A stretch of 32,388 bases of DNA from Gammaproteobacteria bacterium (GTDB taxonomy: Bacteria > Pseudomonadota > Gammaproteobacteria > Chromatiales > Chromatiaceae). A model generated the notes under the pieces. It saw only the letters and a list, made by a program, of their open reading frames with translations. It was not told where the DNA came from and did no database searches. The position numbers and the translations under genes are program-made. Shown here one piece after another: positions 25,491 to 32,388 of the stretch (positions are counted from its first letter, which is position 1; the number at the start of each line of letters is the position of its first letter). The DNA lies in the NCBI GenBank assembly GCA_011390365.1, contig JAABSM010000045.1, positions 1-32,388 of the forward strand. Reading direction: 5' to 3'.

Positions 25491-26975
25491 CTAGGCCTGG
25501 ATGTGTTGGTAGATGTCGAGATAGTGTTGCCCCGGTTGGTTCCACGAGTAGTCATAGGCCATACCGTTGGCGATCAGTTCCCGGAAGGCGGCCGGCTTCT
25601 CGTACCAGAGATCGATGGCGCGACCCAGCGCCGACTCCAGCGCCGGCTCGTGGGTCTCATGGAAGACGAAGCCATTGCGCTGTTCTCTGGGGAGTTCCGA
25701 CTGTTCGTAATCGAATACCGTATCGGCAAGCCCCCCCACCGCCCGCACCACCGGCAGCGAACCGTAGCGCAGCGCGATCATCTGGGTCAGACCACAGGGC
25801 TCGAACATGCTCGGCACCACCAGCATGTCGGCGCCGGCGTAGATCATGTGGGCCAGCTCCTCGTCGTAGCCGATCTCCAGGTGACAGTTGGGATCGTCAT
25901 TCAGTTCATGCTTGAGCTGCCAGAACTCGGCGTTGATGCCCATCTCCGGGCTGGAGCCGAGCAGCACGAACTGGCCGCCGCGGGCGAGGGTGTAACGGAT
26001 CGCGTGCTTGATCAGGTGCACCCCCTTCTGGGCGTCCAGGCGTCCCACATAGGCGACCAGCGGACGCTTGGTCTCACCCGTCTCCTCTTCGCGCAGCCAC
26101 AGCTTCTTGCGCAGCGCCTGCTTGTTGGCCTGCTTGCCGGCGTAATCGCCAGCCTCGTAGGGGGTGTCGATGTAGGGGTCATTGCCCGGGTTCCACATAT
26201 CATAGTCGAGGCCGTTGAGCACGCCGCCGAACTTCTCCTGATGGAGGTGCAGGGTGTGGCCCAGGCCATAACCCCAATCGGTATGGCGCACCTCCCAGGC
26301 GTGGCGAGGCGAGACGGTGGTGACGAAGTTGGCGTAGACGACCGCCCCCTTCATGTAGTTGATGGCGCTGGGGTTGAAGTCGTCGCCCAGCCGATCCTTG
26401 TGAAAATAGTACTCGGGACGCCCCAGGCCGGTAAACCAGAGCACGTTCTCGCCGGCGATCCCCTGGTGCTTGAAGTTGTGGATGGTGTGGCACACCCGCG
26501 CCTTCTCCATGCCGCCGTGCTGGTAGAGATCGTAGAGCATCACCGGCGCCAGCGCGGTCTGCCAGTCGTGGGTGTGGATGATGTCCGGGCGTTTGCCCGA
26601 TTGCAGCAGGAACTCCAGCGCCGCCTTGGTGAAGAAGGCGAAGCGCATGTGCTCATCGACAAAGCCGTAGTAGCTGCCGCGGTTGAAGAAGTTGTCGTGG
26701 GAGTGGGGCTCGATGAAGAAGCACTTGCGGCCATGCACGAAGCCGAACCACACCGTGCAGCGCACATGGTAATTAAGCCAGGGCACCCACAGATCCGGAT
26801 GGGTAACCTGAAGGTCCCAGATATGGTCATAGCGCATGCAGTCATACTTGGGCAGGATGATCTCCACCGCGTTGCCGCGAATCTCCAGCTCCCGGCTGAG
26901 GCCATAGACCACATCGCCCAGGCCGCCCACTTTGGCGACCGGCGCGCATTCCGAAGCGATCATTGTGATGAACAT
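25491..26975 (-). CDS. glgA: Glycogen synthase (GT5)
   Basis: This 494-residue GT5 enzyme elongates alpha-1,4-glucan from ADP-glucose. It has the N-terminal glycosyl-binding motif KVGGLGDVV (15-23; E. coli has KTGGL), HTHDWQTAL (134-142), the nucleotide-sugar site GRLDAQKG with R312 and K317, and the late PSMFEPCGLTQ with E392 followed by GGLADTV. The KVGGL variant resembles plant and cyanobacterial starch synthases more than the E. coli enzyme. GH57 genes lie on both sides. After the stop a GGCGGGGCAG/CTGCCCCGCC hairpin (25466-25491) overlaps the stop codon and has no T-run, so it may be a processing or attenuation structure. No glgC is seen here. Confidence 0.95.
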   Translation of the reverse strand: MFITMIASECAPVAKVGGLGDVVYGLSRELEIRGNAVEIILPKYDCMRYDHIWDLQVTHPDLWVPWLNYHVRCTVWFGFVHGRKCFFIEPHSHDNFFNRGSYYGFVDEHMRFAFFTKAALEFLLQSGKRPDIIHTHDWQTALAPVMLYDLYQHGGMEKARVCHTIHNFKHQGIAGENVLWFTGLGRPEYYFHKDRLGDDFNPSAINYMKGAVVYANFVTTVSPRHAWEVRHTDWGYGLGHTLHLHQEKFGGVLNGLDYDMWNPGNDPYIDTPYEAGDYAGKQANKQALRKKLWLREEETGETKRPLVAYVGRLDAQKGVHLIKHAIRYTLARGGQFVLLGSSPEMGINAEFWQLKHELNDDPNCHLEIGYDEELAHMIYAGADMLVVPSMFEPCGLTQMIALRYGSLPVVRAVGGLADTVFDYEQSELPREQRNGFVFHETHEPALESALGRAIDLWYEKPAAFRELIANGMAYDYSWNQPGQHYLDIYQHIQA

Positions 26976-27032
26976 GTACGCGAATCCTGCATCAATCTTC
27001 TGTTTCGTATTGTTGGTGGGCCATTGTGGGGG

Positions 27033-28217
27033 TTACTCCCCCATTCGCGCAAGCGCCTTGTTGAGGGCGTCCCAGCTCGCGTCGAGATCGTCATGGGCCC
27101 GTTCCACCCAGGCCTCGCCCCAGTAGAAGTTGCAACTGGTCTCGGCGCGCAGCAGATACCACATCGCCTCTTCCAGCAAACGGTCCAGCTCCGGTTCGTT
27201 GAGATGTCGCTCGCCGGCCCGCCAGCGGGCGTCATGCACCGCCTTGCTGGTAAGGGCGATGCGTTGCAGACCGTCGCGCTGGGCAGGCGAGCCGGTCCAT
27301 TGGGTGAAGCCCCTGCCATCATGCCAGCCGGTGTTCCACGCCCCGGTATTGACGCGAACCTCGCCATGGACGCCGTGGCGATCCAGGTAGTCATCGATAA
27401 AGGTGGGGGAGATGGGGCTGTCGCCGGCGCGGCCTCGCTCCAGCAGGGTCTGATACATGCCCCAGTAGTTGGCCTGGAACTGAGGATTGCGGAACCAGCC
27501 GCCATTGTCGCCATCGGTGGCGGTGGTCACCAGCGGCTCGAAGTCGCAATGGCGGGTGCGCTGGATCAGCTCCTGTTCAAACCACCCCGCGTCCATCCCC
27601 GCCTCCTGGGCATCCGACAGGTTGCGATCGCGCACCACCACGATGATCTCATCCTCACCGTGGCGGGCGAGGTGGGGCCGATAGCGCAGCTCATGCCACT
27701 CCATCGGGGTGACCGCCTCCACATGCTCGCTATCCGCCAGCACATAGCGATAGCCCAGACGCCTGAGCAGCGGGATCAGCTCCATGCTGAAGCCCATCTC
27801 CGGCGGCCACAAACCCTGAAAGCTCTCGCGCCAGAAGAGATGGCGGGCGATCGCCCGCCAACGCCCCAGCTGCTCCTGGCGATCGGCGTCGGGAATCAAC
27901 GGCAGCACCGGGTGGTAATAGCCGGTGCCAAGGATCCGAAACAGCCTCTGGTTCTGAAAATGCCACAGCAGCGAACCGCAATCGACCACCCCATAGACCC
28001 GCTCCTGAAAGGCCGGATCGGCCAGCGTCTCCAGCAGCGCGCCCGAGAGGGAGAGGTGGACCCGGGCGACATCCTCGTAATCCCACAATGCCCGCGGGAT
28101 GCGATCCATCGCTTGCAGGATCTCCTTGGGCTCCCAGGAACCTTCGTCGAGCAAGGCCTGGAGATTGCCGGAAGGCTGGTGAAGGTTCAGGACCAAGGCG
28201 TGGTGGATCGTGTTCAT
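27033..28217 (-). CDS. GH57 family glycoside hydrolase (second)
   Basis: This 394-residue GH57 protein is the first gene of the glycogen operon. Motif 1 is LNLHQP (10-15), the nucleophile is E140 in WPPEMGFS, and the acid/base is D235 in TDGDNGG. The final RAETSCNFYWGEAWVE segment resembles the end of the other GH57 here ([15 protein letters not shown]), so the two are probably distant paralogues. The ATG at 28217 has a weak ribosome-binding site. The 57-nt gap to glgA suggests co-transcription. An alpha-amylase-like role on glycogen is inferred from context. Confidence 0.88.
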   Translation of the reverse strand: MNTIHHALVLNLHQPSGNLQALLDEGSWEPKEILQAMDRIPRALWDYEDVARVHLSLSGALLETLADPAFQERVYGVVDCGSLLWHFQNQRLFRILGTGYYHPVLPLIPDADRQEQLGRWRAIARHLFWRESFQGLWPPEMGFSMELIPLLRRLGYRYVLADSEHVEAVTPMEWHELRYRPHLARHGEDEIIVVVRDRNLSDAQEAGMDAGWFEQELIQRTRHCDFEPLVTTATDGDNGGWFRNPQFQANYWGMYQTLLERGRAGDSPISPTFIDDYLDRHGVHGEVRVNTGAWNTGWHDGRGFTQWTGSPAQRDGLQRIALTSKAVHDARWRAGERHLNEPELDRLLEEAMWYLLRAETSCNFYWGEAWVERAHDDLDASWDALNKALARMGE

Positions 28218-28553
28218 GGCGGCATCGCGAGTGGCTGAGTGACAAGCTCAATTATGACGCTTTTATGCTACGCCGCCATGACAAAGGCCAATAAATCGGC
28301 TTTTTTTGGCGGAGGGCTGGGGTGGGGGCGCAGAATGGCCAGTGGGCGTGAACGGTCAGGGGAGACTGGGCGGGGCCGCTTGGCGCGGGAGAGCTTGTGG
28401 GCATGTTGGCCTGGGCAAGGCCGAAAAAGGTGGGGACAAGACTTTGAACATTATAGGAGTCATGGTAGAGTGGCGGGTCAGGAAGGGGCGCCTGCTGGAT
28501 AACACTCGAACGGTCATGGAGTGATGCACCACCTCGGGAAATGAATCAGCCCA
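28218..28553. other. Intergenic region upstream of the glycogen operon
   Basis: I see no supported gene in these 336 bp. It should contain the minus-strand promoter of the GH57-glgA-GH57-glgB operon; a CATAAT -10-like hexamer reads on the minus strand at 28256-28251, but no matching -35 was found. A 20-codon open frame at 28462-28524 (+), starting just after AGGAG, is too short and unrecognised to call. Confidence 0.4.
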
Positions 28554-28586
28554 AGGAGTGGCAGTCCTTTGAGGACTGCCACTCCT
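28554..28586. repeat. Perfect 14-bp hairpin
   Basis: AGGAGTGGCAGTCC (28554-28567), loop TTTGA, then GGACTGCCACTCCT (28573-28586). There is no T-run on either side, so it is not a standard terminator. It marks the left edge of an AT-rich tract. Confidence 0.7.
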
Positions 28587-28624
28587 CGGTAGATTCACAG
28601 TAAATTTCTGAATAGGTGGAAGCT

Positions 28625-28697
28625 AGTGCAGCACCCGCCAAGTGACCATTGATGTTGATATCAATAGTGCTGTTGCTTATTTGGCGGGTGCAGCACT
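28625..28697. repeat. 17-bp inverted repeats around a second inverted repeat
   Basis: AGTGCAGCACCCGCCAA (28625-28641) and TTGGCGGGTGCAGCACT (28681-28697) are inverted copies with one mismatch, 39 bp apart. Between them is ATTGAT (28648-28653) / ATCAAT (28660-28665). The arms encode LAGAAL in one frame on each strand, which may be coincidental. They could be ends of a decayed mobile element. Confidence 0.6.
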
Positions 28698-28737
28698 TAG
28701 GTAAACATTTGTTAGACCCTGAAAGTGAGGTCGTCCC

Positions 28738-28831
28738 ATGAGAACCGTAGAAGATATACAAAGGGAAACTTGACTCTCTTATCGAAGAAGCTGTGAGAGA
28801 AAAAGAATCCGCAAAGCTCCGAGGTTGTTGA
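28738..28831 (+). pseudogene. Frameshifted small gene remnant
   Basis: ATG 28738 opens MRTVEDIQRET and stops at a TGA. One base over, the frame continues KLDSLIEEAVREKESAKLRG and ends at TGA 28829-28831. Joined by a single-base correction near the AAGGGAAAC run (28760-28768), the two give a plausible amphipathic helical peptide of about 30 residues. Codon content is AT-rich compared with the rest of the window. I do not recognise the family; it may be a fragment of an acquired small gene. Confidence 0.35.
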
Positions 28832-29060
28832 TGCATAAAGCAACATTGAGGTTTTGGCCTTGCTTACCTTTGTTGCCAACGGAAATTCAACAAACCTCGC
28901 GTAAGCAGTACATGATGATTACGGATTTATATGGGTGTGGGTTGGAACTCACGAGGAATATAACCAAATTATTAACTCGTGATGGCCTAGCCTGCGCTGC
29001 CAGGCGATGCGTCAAAAGGCGCGCTTGGTTGAAGCTTGGCGTTATCGCATTCTCCGGGAA

Positions 29061-29201
29061 TGATGCGCCTCATTTCGTGGGTGCGCCGACCGTTTTTGGT
29101 TCTGCATAGGATGTGCCGTCGACCGAGCGACAAGGCTTTTTCTTCGGCACATCCTATGCCGGTTCGACGATTTCCGGGCTGCCCCGGAGTAAGGCGCATC
29201 A
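29061..29201. repeat. Nested inverted repeats (MITE-like)
   Basis: Outer arms TGATGCGCCT (29061-29070) and AGGCGCATCA (29192-29201) enclose perfect 15-bp inner arms GCATAGGATGTGCCG (29104-29118) and CGGCACATCCTATGC (29145-29159). The whole 141-bp element could fold into a long interrupted hairpin. It has no coding potential, which fits a miniature inverted-repeat element or a large REP cluster. Confidence 0.6.
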
Positions 29202-29347
29202 AGGGCGGGAACCTGGCGTGGCGCTTAAGTTAATGACATTGAGAGAGTACTGTAGGCCGTAGGGGAGATCGCGCCCCCCTGGATCAAGTCCAGGGCAGGC
29301 TCTGAAGTGCTGGTACTGCTTCGGCAAGCTCAGCACAGCGAGCTACG

Positions 29348-29479
29348 ACAAATCCGCCGGGAGCGGATTTGAGCGTAAGCCCCGTAGGGGTGAGGCGCAA
29401 GGATGCGCCGAACACAAATCCGCCGGGAGCGGATTTGAGCGTAAGCCCCGTAGGGGTGAGGCGCAGGGATGCGCCGAAT
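29348..29479. repeat. Tandem duplication, 2 x 66 bp
   Basis: Copies at 29348-29413 and 29414-29479 differ at only about two positions (A29400 versus G29466, and the last base). Each copy contains three small palindromes: AAATCCGC/GCGGATTT, CCCC/GGGG around GTA, and GGCGCA/TGCGCC. There are only two units with no spacers, so this is not a CRISPR array. Near-identity suggests recent duplication. Confidence 0.85.
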
Positions 29480-29485
29480 AAAGCC

Positions 29486-29722
29486 GGGCACATGGCGAAG
29501 GACCCCACGAAAGTACGAAGCCTTCAAAGAAAACTCGTGCCGGACAGGTAGGGCCGGATTCACACGAGCCAACCTCCCTGAGGGGAATCGCTATTGGACC
29601 TTGAAACGGGTCACTGTGAAGGTCCGCGCGACAGCGAGTACGACCGAGGAACCGGATGCGGGAAAACTGCACGTTCGGGTCCGTGCGGGGGGCGCCGGGT
29701 AATCGGAGCTCCTACCGTGCGA
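29486..29722 (+). mobile_element. Group II intron remnant (RT start plus domains V-VI)
   Basis: ATG 29492 encodes MAKDPTKVRSLQRKL, which resembles the N-terminus of group II intron reverse transcriptases (K-R-LQRKL), then VPDR and a stop. The rest of the RT is gone. Further on, 29648-29682 folds like intron domain V (stem GGAACCGGATGC, an AAAA-containing loop, GCACGTTCGGGTCC). It is followed by a domain VI-like stem (29685-29716, GGGGGCGCCGGGTAATCGG then AGCTCCTACC). The order RT start, domain V, domain VI matches an intron whose RT body was deleted. The 5' RNA domains are not recognisable. It lies 47 nt before hsdM. Confidence 0.6.
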
Positions 29723-29768
29723 GTCAAATAAACCCAATCGAAACAGTCGTATTCATTAAAGGTACCCC

Positions 29769-31310
29769 ATGGCCAGAAAAGCAGCACCAAAACAGGAAGA
29801 GCCCATCGAGAAGCAGCTGTGGAAGGCTGCGGACAAGCTACGCAAAAACATCGATGCGGCGGAGTACAAGCACATTGTGCTGGGGCTGATCTTCCTCAAA
29901 TACATTTCTGATGCCTTTGATGAGCTGTACGAAAAGCTGCAACAGGGCGAAGGCGACTTTGCCGGGGCCGACCCGGAGGACAAGGACGAATACAAGGCCG
30001 AGAATGTGTTCTTCGTGCCGGAGACCGCCCGCTGGTCGTACCTGCTCACCCAGGCCAAGCAGCCGGAGATCGGCAAGACGGTGGATGCCGCCATGGACGC
30101 CATCGAGAAGGAAAACCCCTCGCTGCGGGATGTGCTGCCCAAGGTCTTCGCACGCGGCAATCTCGACCCCACCAGTCTGGGCGGTTTGATCGATCTCATC
30201 GGCAACATCGCCCTCGGCCATGCCAAGGCCCGTAGCGCCGATCTGCTCGGGCATGTGTTTGAATACTTCCTCGGCGAATTTGCGCTGGCCGAAGGCAAGA
30301 AGGGCGGCCAGTTCTACACCCCGCGCAGTGTGGTCGAACTGCTGGTGGAGATGCTGGAGCCATATAAAGGCCGGGTGCTCGACCCCTGCTGCGGCTCCGG
30401 CGGACTGTTCGTGCAATCGGAAAAATTCGTCACCGGCCACCAGGGCAAGGTCAACGACATCTCCATCTACGGGCAGGAGAGCAACCAGACCACCTGGCGA
30501 CTGGCCAAGATGAACCTCGCCATCCGCCACATCGACAGCTCGCAGGTGAAGTGGAACAACGAAGGCTCCTTTCTCAACGATGCCCACAAAGACCTCAAGG
30601 CCGATTTCGTCATCGCCAACCCGCCCTTCAACGACAGCGACTGGAGCGGCGACCTACTACGCACCGATGGCCGCTGGCAACACGGCGTGCCGCCCACCGG
30701 CAACGCCAACTATGCCTGGATTCAACACTTTCTCTATCACCTGAACCCAGGCGGCCAGGCCGGCTTCGTGCTCGCCAAGGGTGCGCTCACCTCCAAAAGC
30801 TCCGGCGAAGGTGACATCCGCAAGGCGCTGGTCGAAGCACGGCTGGTGGACTGCATCGTCAATCTGCCCGCCAAGCTCTTTTTGAACACCCAAATCCCCG
30901 CCTGCCTGTGGTTTCTGAGTCGTAACAAAACCAACGGCAAGTTCCGTAACCGCGCCGACGAAATCCTGTTCATCGACGCCCGCAACCTCGGCCACCTCAT
31001 CAACCGCCGCACCAAGGAGTTTGCCGCCGAAGAGATCGCCACCATCACCAGCACCTATCACAACTGGCGAAACGTCGATGGCGCTTATGAAGATGTGAAG
31101 GGCTTTTGCAACGCCGCCTCCATCGCGCGGGTGCGCGAACTGGACTATGTGCTCACACCGGGCCGGTATGTCGGCCTGCCGGATGATGAGGACGATTTCG
31201 ATTTCAAGGAACGCTTTACCCAGCTCAAGGCGGAGTTTGCGGCGCAGTTGCAGGAAGAGGCGAAGCTGAATGCCTTGATTGCGGAGAGTTTGGAGCGAGT
31301 CAAGGTATGA
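29769..31310 (+). CDS. hsdM: Type I restriction-modification DNA methyltransferase subunit
   Basis: This 513-residue HsdM subunit transfers a methyl group from S-adenosylmethionine to adenine N6 in the site recognised by HsdS. It has the N-terminal helical HsdM domain ([20 protein letters not shown], about 13-32, onwards), SAM motif I DPCCGSGG (205-212) and catalytic motif IV NPPF (284-287). [16 protein letters not shown] is the usual lead-in to motif I. Length is normal. AAAGG precedes the ATG by 7 nt. The stop overlaps the next start in an ATGA. The gene follows directly on a repeat- and intron-scarred region, consistent with an acquired defence locus. Confidence 0.96.
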   Translation: MARKAAPKQEEPIEKQLWKAADKLRKNIDAAEYKHIVLGLIFLKYISDAFDELYEKLQQGEGDFAGADPEDKDEYKAENVFFVPETARWSYLLTQAKQPEIGKTVDAAMDAIEKENPSLRDVLPKVFARGNLDPTSLGGLIDLIGNIALGHAKARSADLLGHVFEYFLGEFALAEGKKGGQFYTPRSVVELLVEMLEPYKGRVLDPCCGSGGLFVQSEKFVTGHQGKVNDISIYGQESNQTTWRLAKMNLAIRHIDSSQVKWNNEGSFLNDAHKDLKADFVIANPPFNDSDWSGDLLRTDGRWQHGVPPTGNANYAWIQHFLYHLNPGGQAGFVLAKGALTSKSSGEGDIRKALVEARLVDCIVNLPAKLFLNTQIPACLWFLSRNKTNGKFRNRADEILFIDARNLGHLINRRTKEFAAEEIATITSTYHNWRNVDGAYEDVKGFCNAASIARVRELDYVLTPGRYVGLPDDEDDFDFKERFTQLKAEFAAQLQEEAKLNALIAESLERVKV

Positions 31311-32371
31311 CGGAAACCAACCCGCCGACCGTACCGGCTGACAAGCTCTATCAGGACATACGCCAGTTGATCGAGTCAGCCAGGGCGCATGTCGTCACCC
31401 AGGTGAATCAGGCGCTGGCGCTGACCTATTGGCAAATCGGCAAGACCATCAAGACGGAAGTGCTCGACGAGGGCCGTGCGCGCTATGGCGCAGCCACAAT
31501 GGATATGTTGGCGGAAAAGCTGGTAGCGGAATATGGACAGGGGTTTGGCAGACGCAACCTGTTTCGGATGGCGAAGTTCTACGAACAGTTCCCCAATATC
31601 GAGATTGTGACGACAGTGTCGGCACAATTGAGCTGGTCGCATTTCGTGGAGATCATCAAGCTTGACGATCCCATCAAGCGCGAGTTCTACCTGAGTATGG
31701 CCGCCGAAGGCCGCTGGTCGGTGCGCACCCTGCGCGAACGCATGGACGGCATGTTGTATGAACGCACGGCCATCGCCAAACAGCCCGATGCGCTCATTCA
31801 GCGGGAGCTGGCGCAACTGCAACAACAACCCGCCGATGCCAGTCCGGCGCTGTTTCTCAAAGACCCCTACCTGCTCGACTTTCTCGACTTGAACGACAAC
31901 TTCAGCGAAAAAGACCTGGAGAACGCCATCCTGCGGGAGCTGGAGCGGTTCATTCTCGAACTGGGCAGCGACTTCGCCTTCATGGGTCGGCAGCGTCGCA
32001 TTCAAATCGGCGCTCACGACTATTACCTCGACCTGCTCTTCTACCACCGCAAACTCAAACGGCTGGTGCTCATCGAACTGAAACTGGGCGACTTCAAGCC
32101 CGACTACAAAGGACAAGTCGAGCTGTACCTCAAGTGGCTGGCCAAACACGAGCAACAACCGGGCGAACTCTCTCCCATCGCCATCATCCTCTGCGGTGGC
32201 AAAGATGCCGAAGTGGTCGAGCTGATGGATCTGGAGCCTGACAACATTCATATCGGCGAATACTGGCTGAAGCTGCCACCCAAAGAGGTGCTGCAAGCCA
32301 AACTACACAAGGCCATGATTGAGGCCAAGGCGCGGCTGGAGCTGCATAGTGGAGGGGATCGTGATGAGTGA
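31307..32371 (+). CDS. DUF1016 (YhcG-type) PDDEXK nuclease-domain protein
   Basis: This 354-residue protein has an N-terminal DUF1016 helical domain (about 14-160: [46 protein letters not shown]) and a C-terminal PDDEXK nuclease-like domain with D242 ([12 protein letters not shown]), E257-L-K259 and Q270 in [12 protein letters not shown]. The catalytic set looks intact. Such proteins commonly occur inside type I restriction loci, and a role in restriction or defence is presumed; the exact activity is not established here. It is translationally coupled to hsdM (4-bp overlap) and overlaps the hsdS start by 8 bp, so it is embedded in the operon rather than inserted between units. Confidence 0.9.
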   Translation: MTETNPPTVPADKLYQDIRQLIESARAHVVTQVNQALALTYWQIGKTIKTEVLDEGRARYGAATMDMLAEKLVAEYGQGFGRRNLFRMAKFYEQFPNIEIVTTVSAQLSWSHFVEIIKLDDPIKREFYLSMAAEGRWSVRTLRERMDGMLYERTAIAKQPDALIQRELAQLQQQPADASPALFLKDPYLLDFLDLNDNFSEKDLENAILRELERFILELGSDFAFMGRQRRIQIGAHDYYLDLLFYHRKLKRLVLIELKLGDFKPDYKGQVELYLKWLAKHEQQPGELSPIAIILCGGKDAEVVELMDLEPDNIHIGEYWLKLPPKEVLQAKLHKAMIEAKARLELHSGGDRDE

Positions 32372-32388
32372 GTGGCTCAAGGCGGAGT
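32364..32388 (+). CDS. hsdS: Probable type I specificity subunit, start only (partial)
   Basis: ATG 32364, with GGAGGGG upstream, opens MSEWLKAE and runs off the window end. MSEW(K/L) is a common HsdS N-terminus, and hsdS is the expected next gene. Only eight codons are visible, so the call rests mainly on position. Confidence 0.6.

Noticed and set aside
25422-28238. Very long plus-strand open frame (938 codons) opposite glgA and the GH57 genes
   Set aside because: It is antisense to three well-recognised genes, its translation resembles no family, and such shadow frames are common in GC-rich DNA. The same applies to 21731-23977 (+), 5959-8259 (-), 8256-10268 (-) and 18516-21005 (-).
28625-28717. 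Integron attC site (long inverted repeat followed by GTTAGAC)
   Set aside because: GTTAGAC (28711-28717) fits the right-hand core site, but no matching left core (RYYYAAC) exists on the other side, and no integrase or cassette genes are present.
28546-28836. 96-codon minus-strand open frame in the scar region
   Set aside because: It runs through two inverted repeats and the frameshifted plus-strand remnant, has no ribosome-binding site and matches no family. The 94-codon plus-strand frame at 28825-29109 was rejected for the same lack of support.
29348-29479. CRISPR array
   Set aside because: There are only two directly abutting 66-bp units without spacers, and no cas genes in the window.

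Overview
The window looks like a chromosomal segment of a GC-rich, autotrophic, probably sulfur-oxidising gammaproteobacterium of the Chromatiales type. That placement is an inference from gene content: form II RuBisCO with its CbbQ/CbbO activase, FeSOD, a glycogen operon with two GH57 enzymes, an HdfR-like LysR regulator, and a PepSY/two-component/cytochrome b561 locus. No rRNA, tRNA or other phylogenetic marker was seen.

Layout. 1-118 holds the 3' end of nadB. 324-902 (-) is sodB, followed by 1140-2687 (+), a stand-alone hydantoinase-B/oxoprolinase subunit. 2725-4152 (+) is an unusual protein: a four-helix voltage sensor without a pore, a class III adenylate cyclase, and a C-terminal alkyltransferase-like DNA-binding domain lacking the catalytic Cys. 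4257-5774 is ppx. 5941-10547 carries cbbM, then tandem terminators, then overlapping cbbQ and cbbO. 10574-13327 (-) is a PepSY / response regulator / histidine kinase operon. Upstream of it lies a collapsed remnant of a cytochrome b561 and dihaem cytochrome c pair, which still has an intact-looking response-regulator promoter. 14053-15917 (-) is a zeta-like P-loop kinase, an HdfR-like regulator and a YqaA-like membrane protein. 16384-16782 (-) is a solitary ParD-like antitoxin.

17121-21603 (+) is a compact three-gene operon. It encodes an ATP-grasp ligase fused to a degenerate M20 peptidase-like domain, a gamma-glutamyltransferase without a signal peptide, and an N-formylglutamate amidohydrolase-family protein. 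It ends in a strong terminator and has a 15-bp palindrome upstream. Together the genes suggest a cytoplasmic gamma-glutamyl or amide metabolite pathway that I cannot name. This operon and the voltage-sensor cyclase are the best candidates for undescribed biology.

21740-28217 (-) is the glycogen operon: GH57, glgA, GH57, glgB. 28218-29768 is a 1.55-kb scar without an intact gene. It contains inverted repeats, a frameshifted small gene, nested palindromes, a 2 x 66-bp tandem repeat and the remains of a group II intron. 29769 to the end is a type I restriction-modification locus (hsdM, a DUF1016/PDDEXK nuclease gene, start of hsdS), placed directly after the scar as expected of an acquired defence island.

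Dispersed intergenic repeats (GTGGGAGCGG-type REP elements, CACAGAGG-type and CAGGATTAACAGGAT-type repeats) mark most non-coding gaps.
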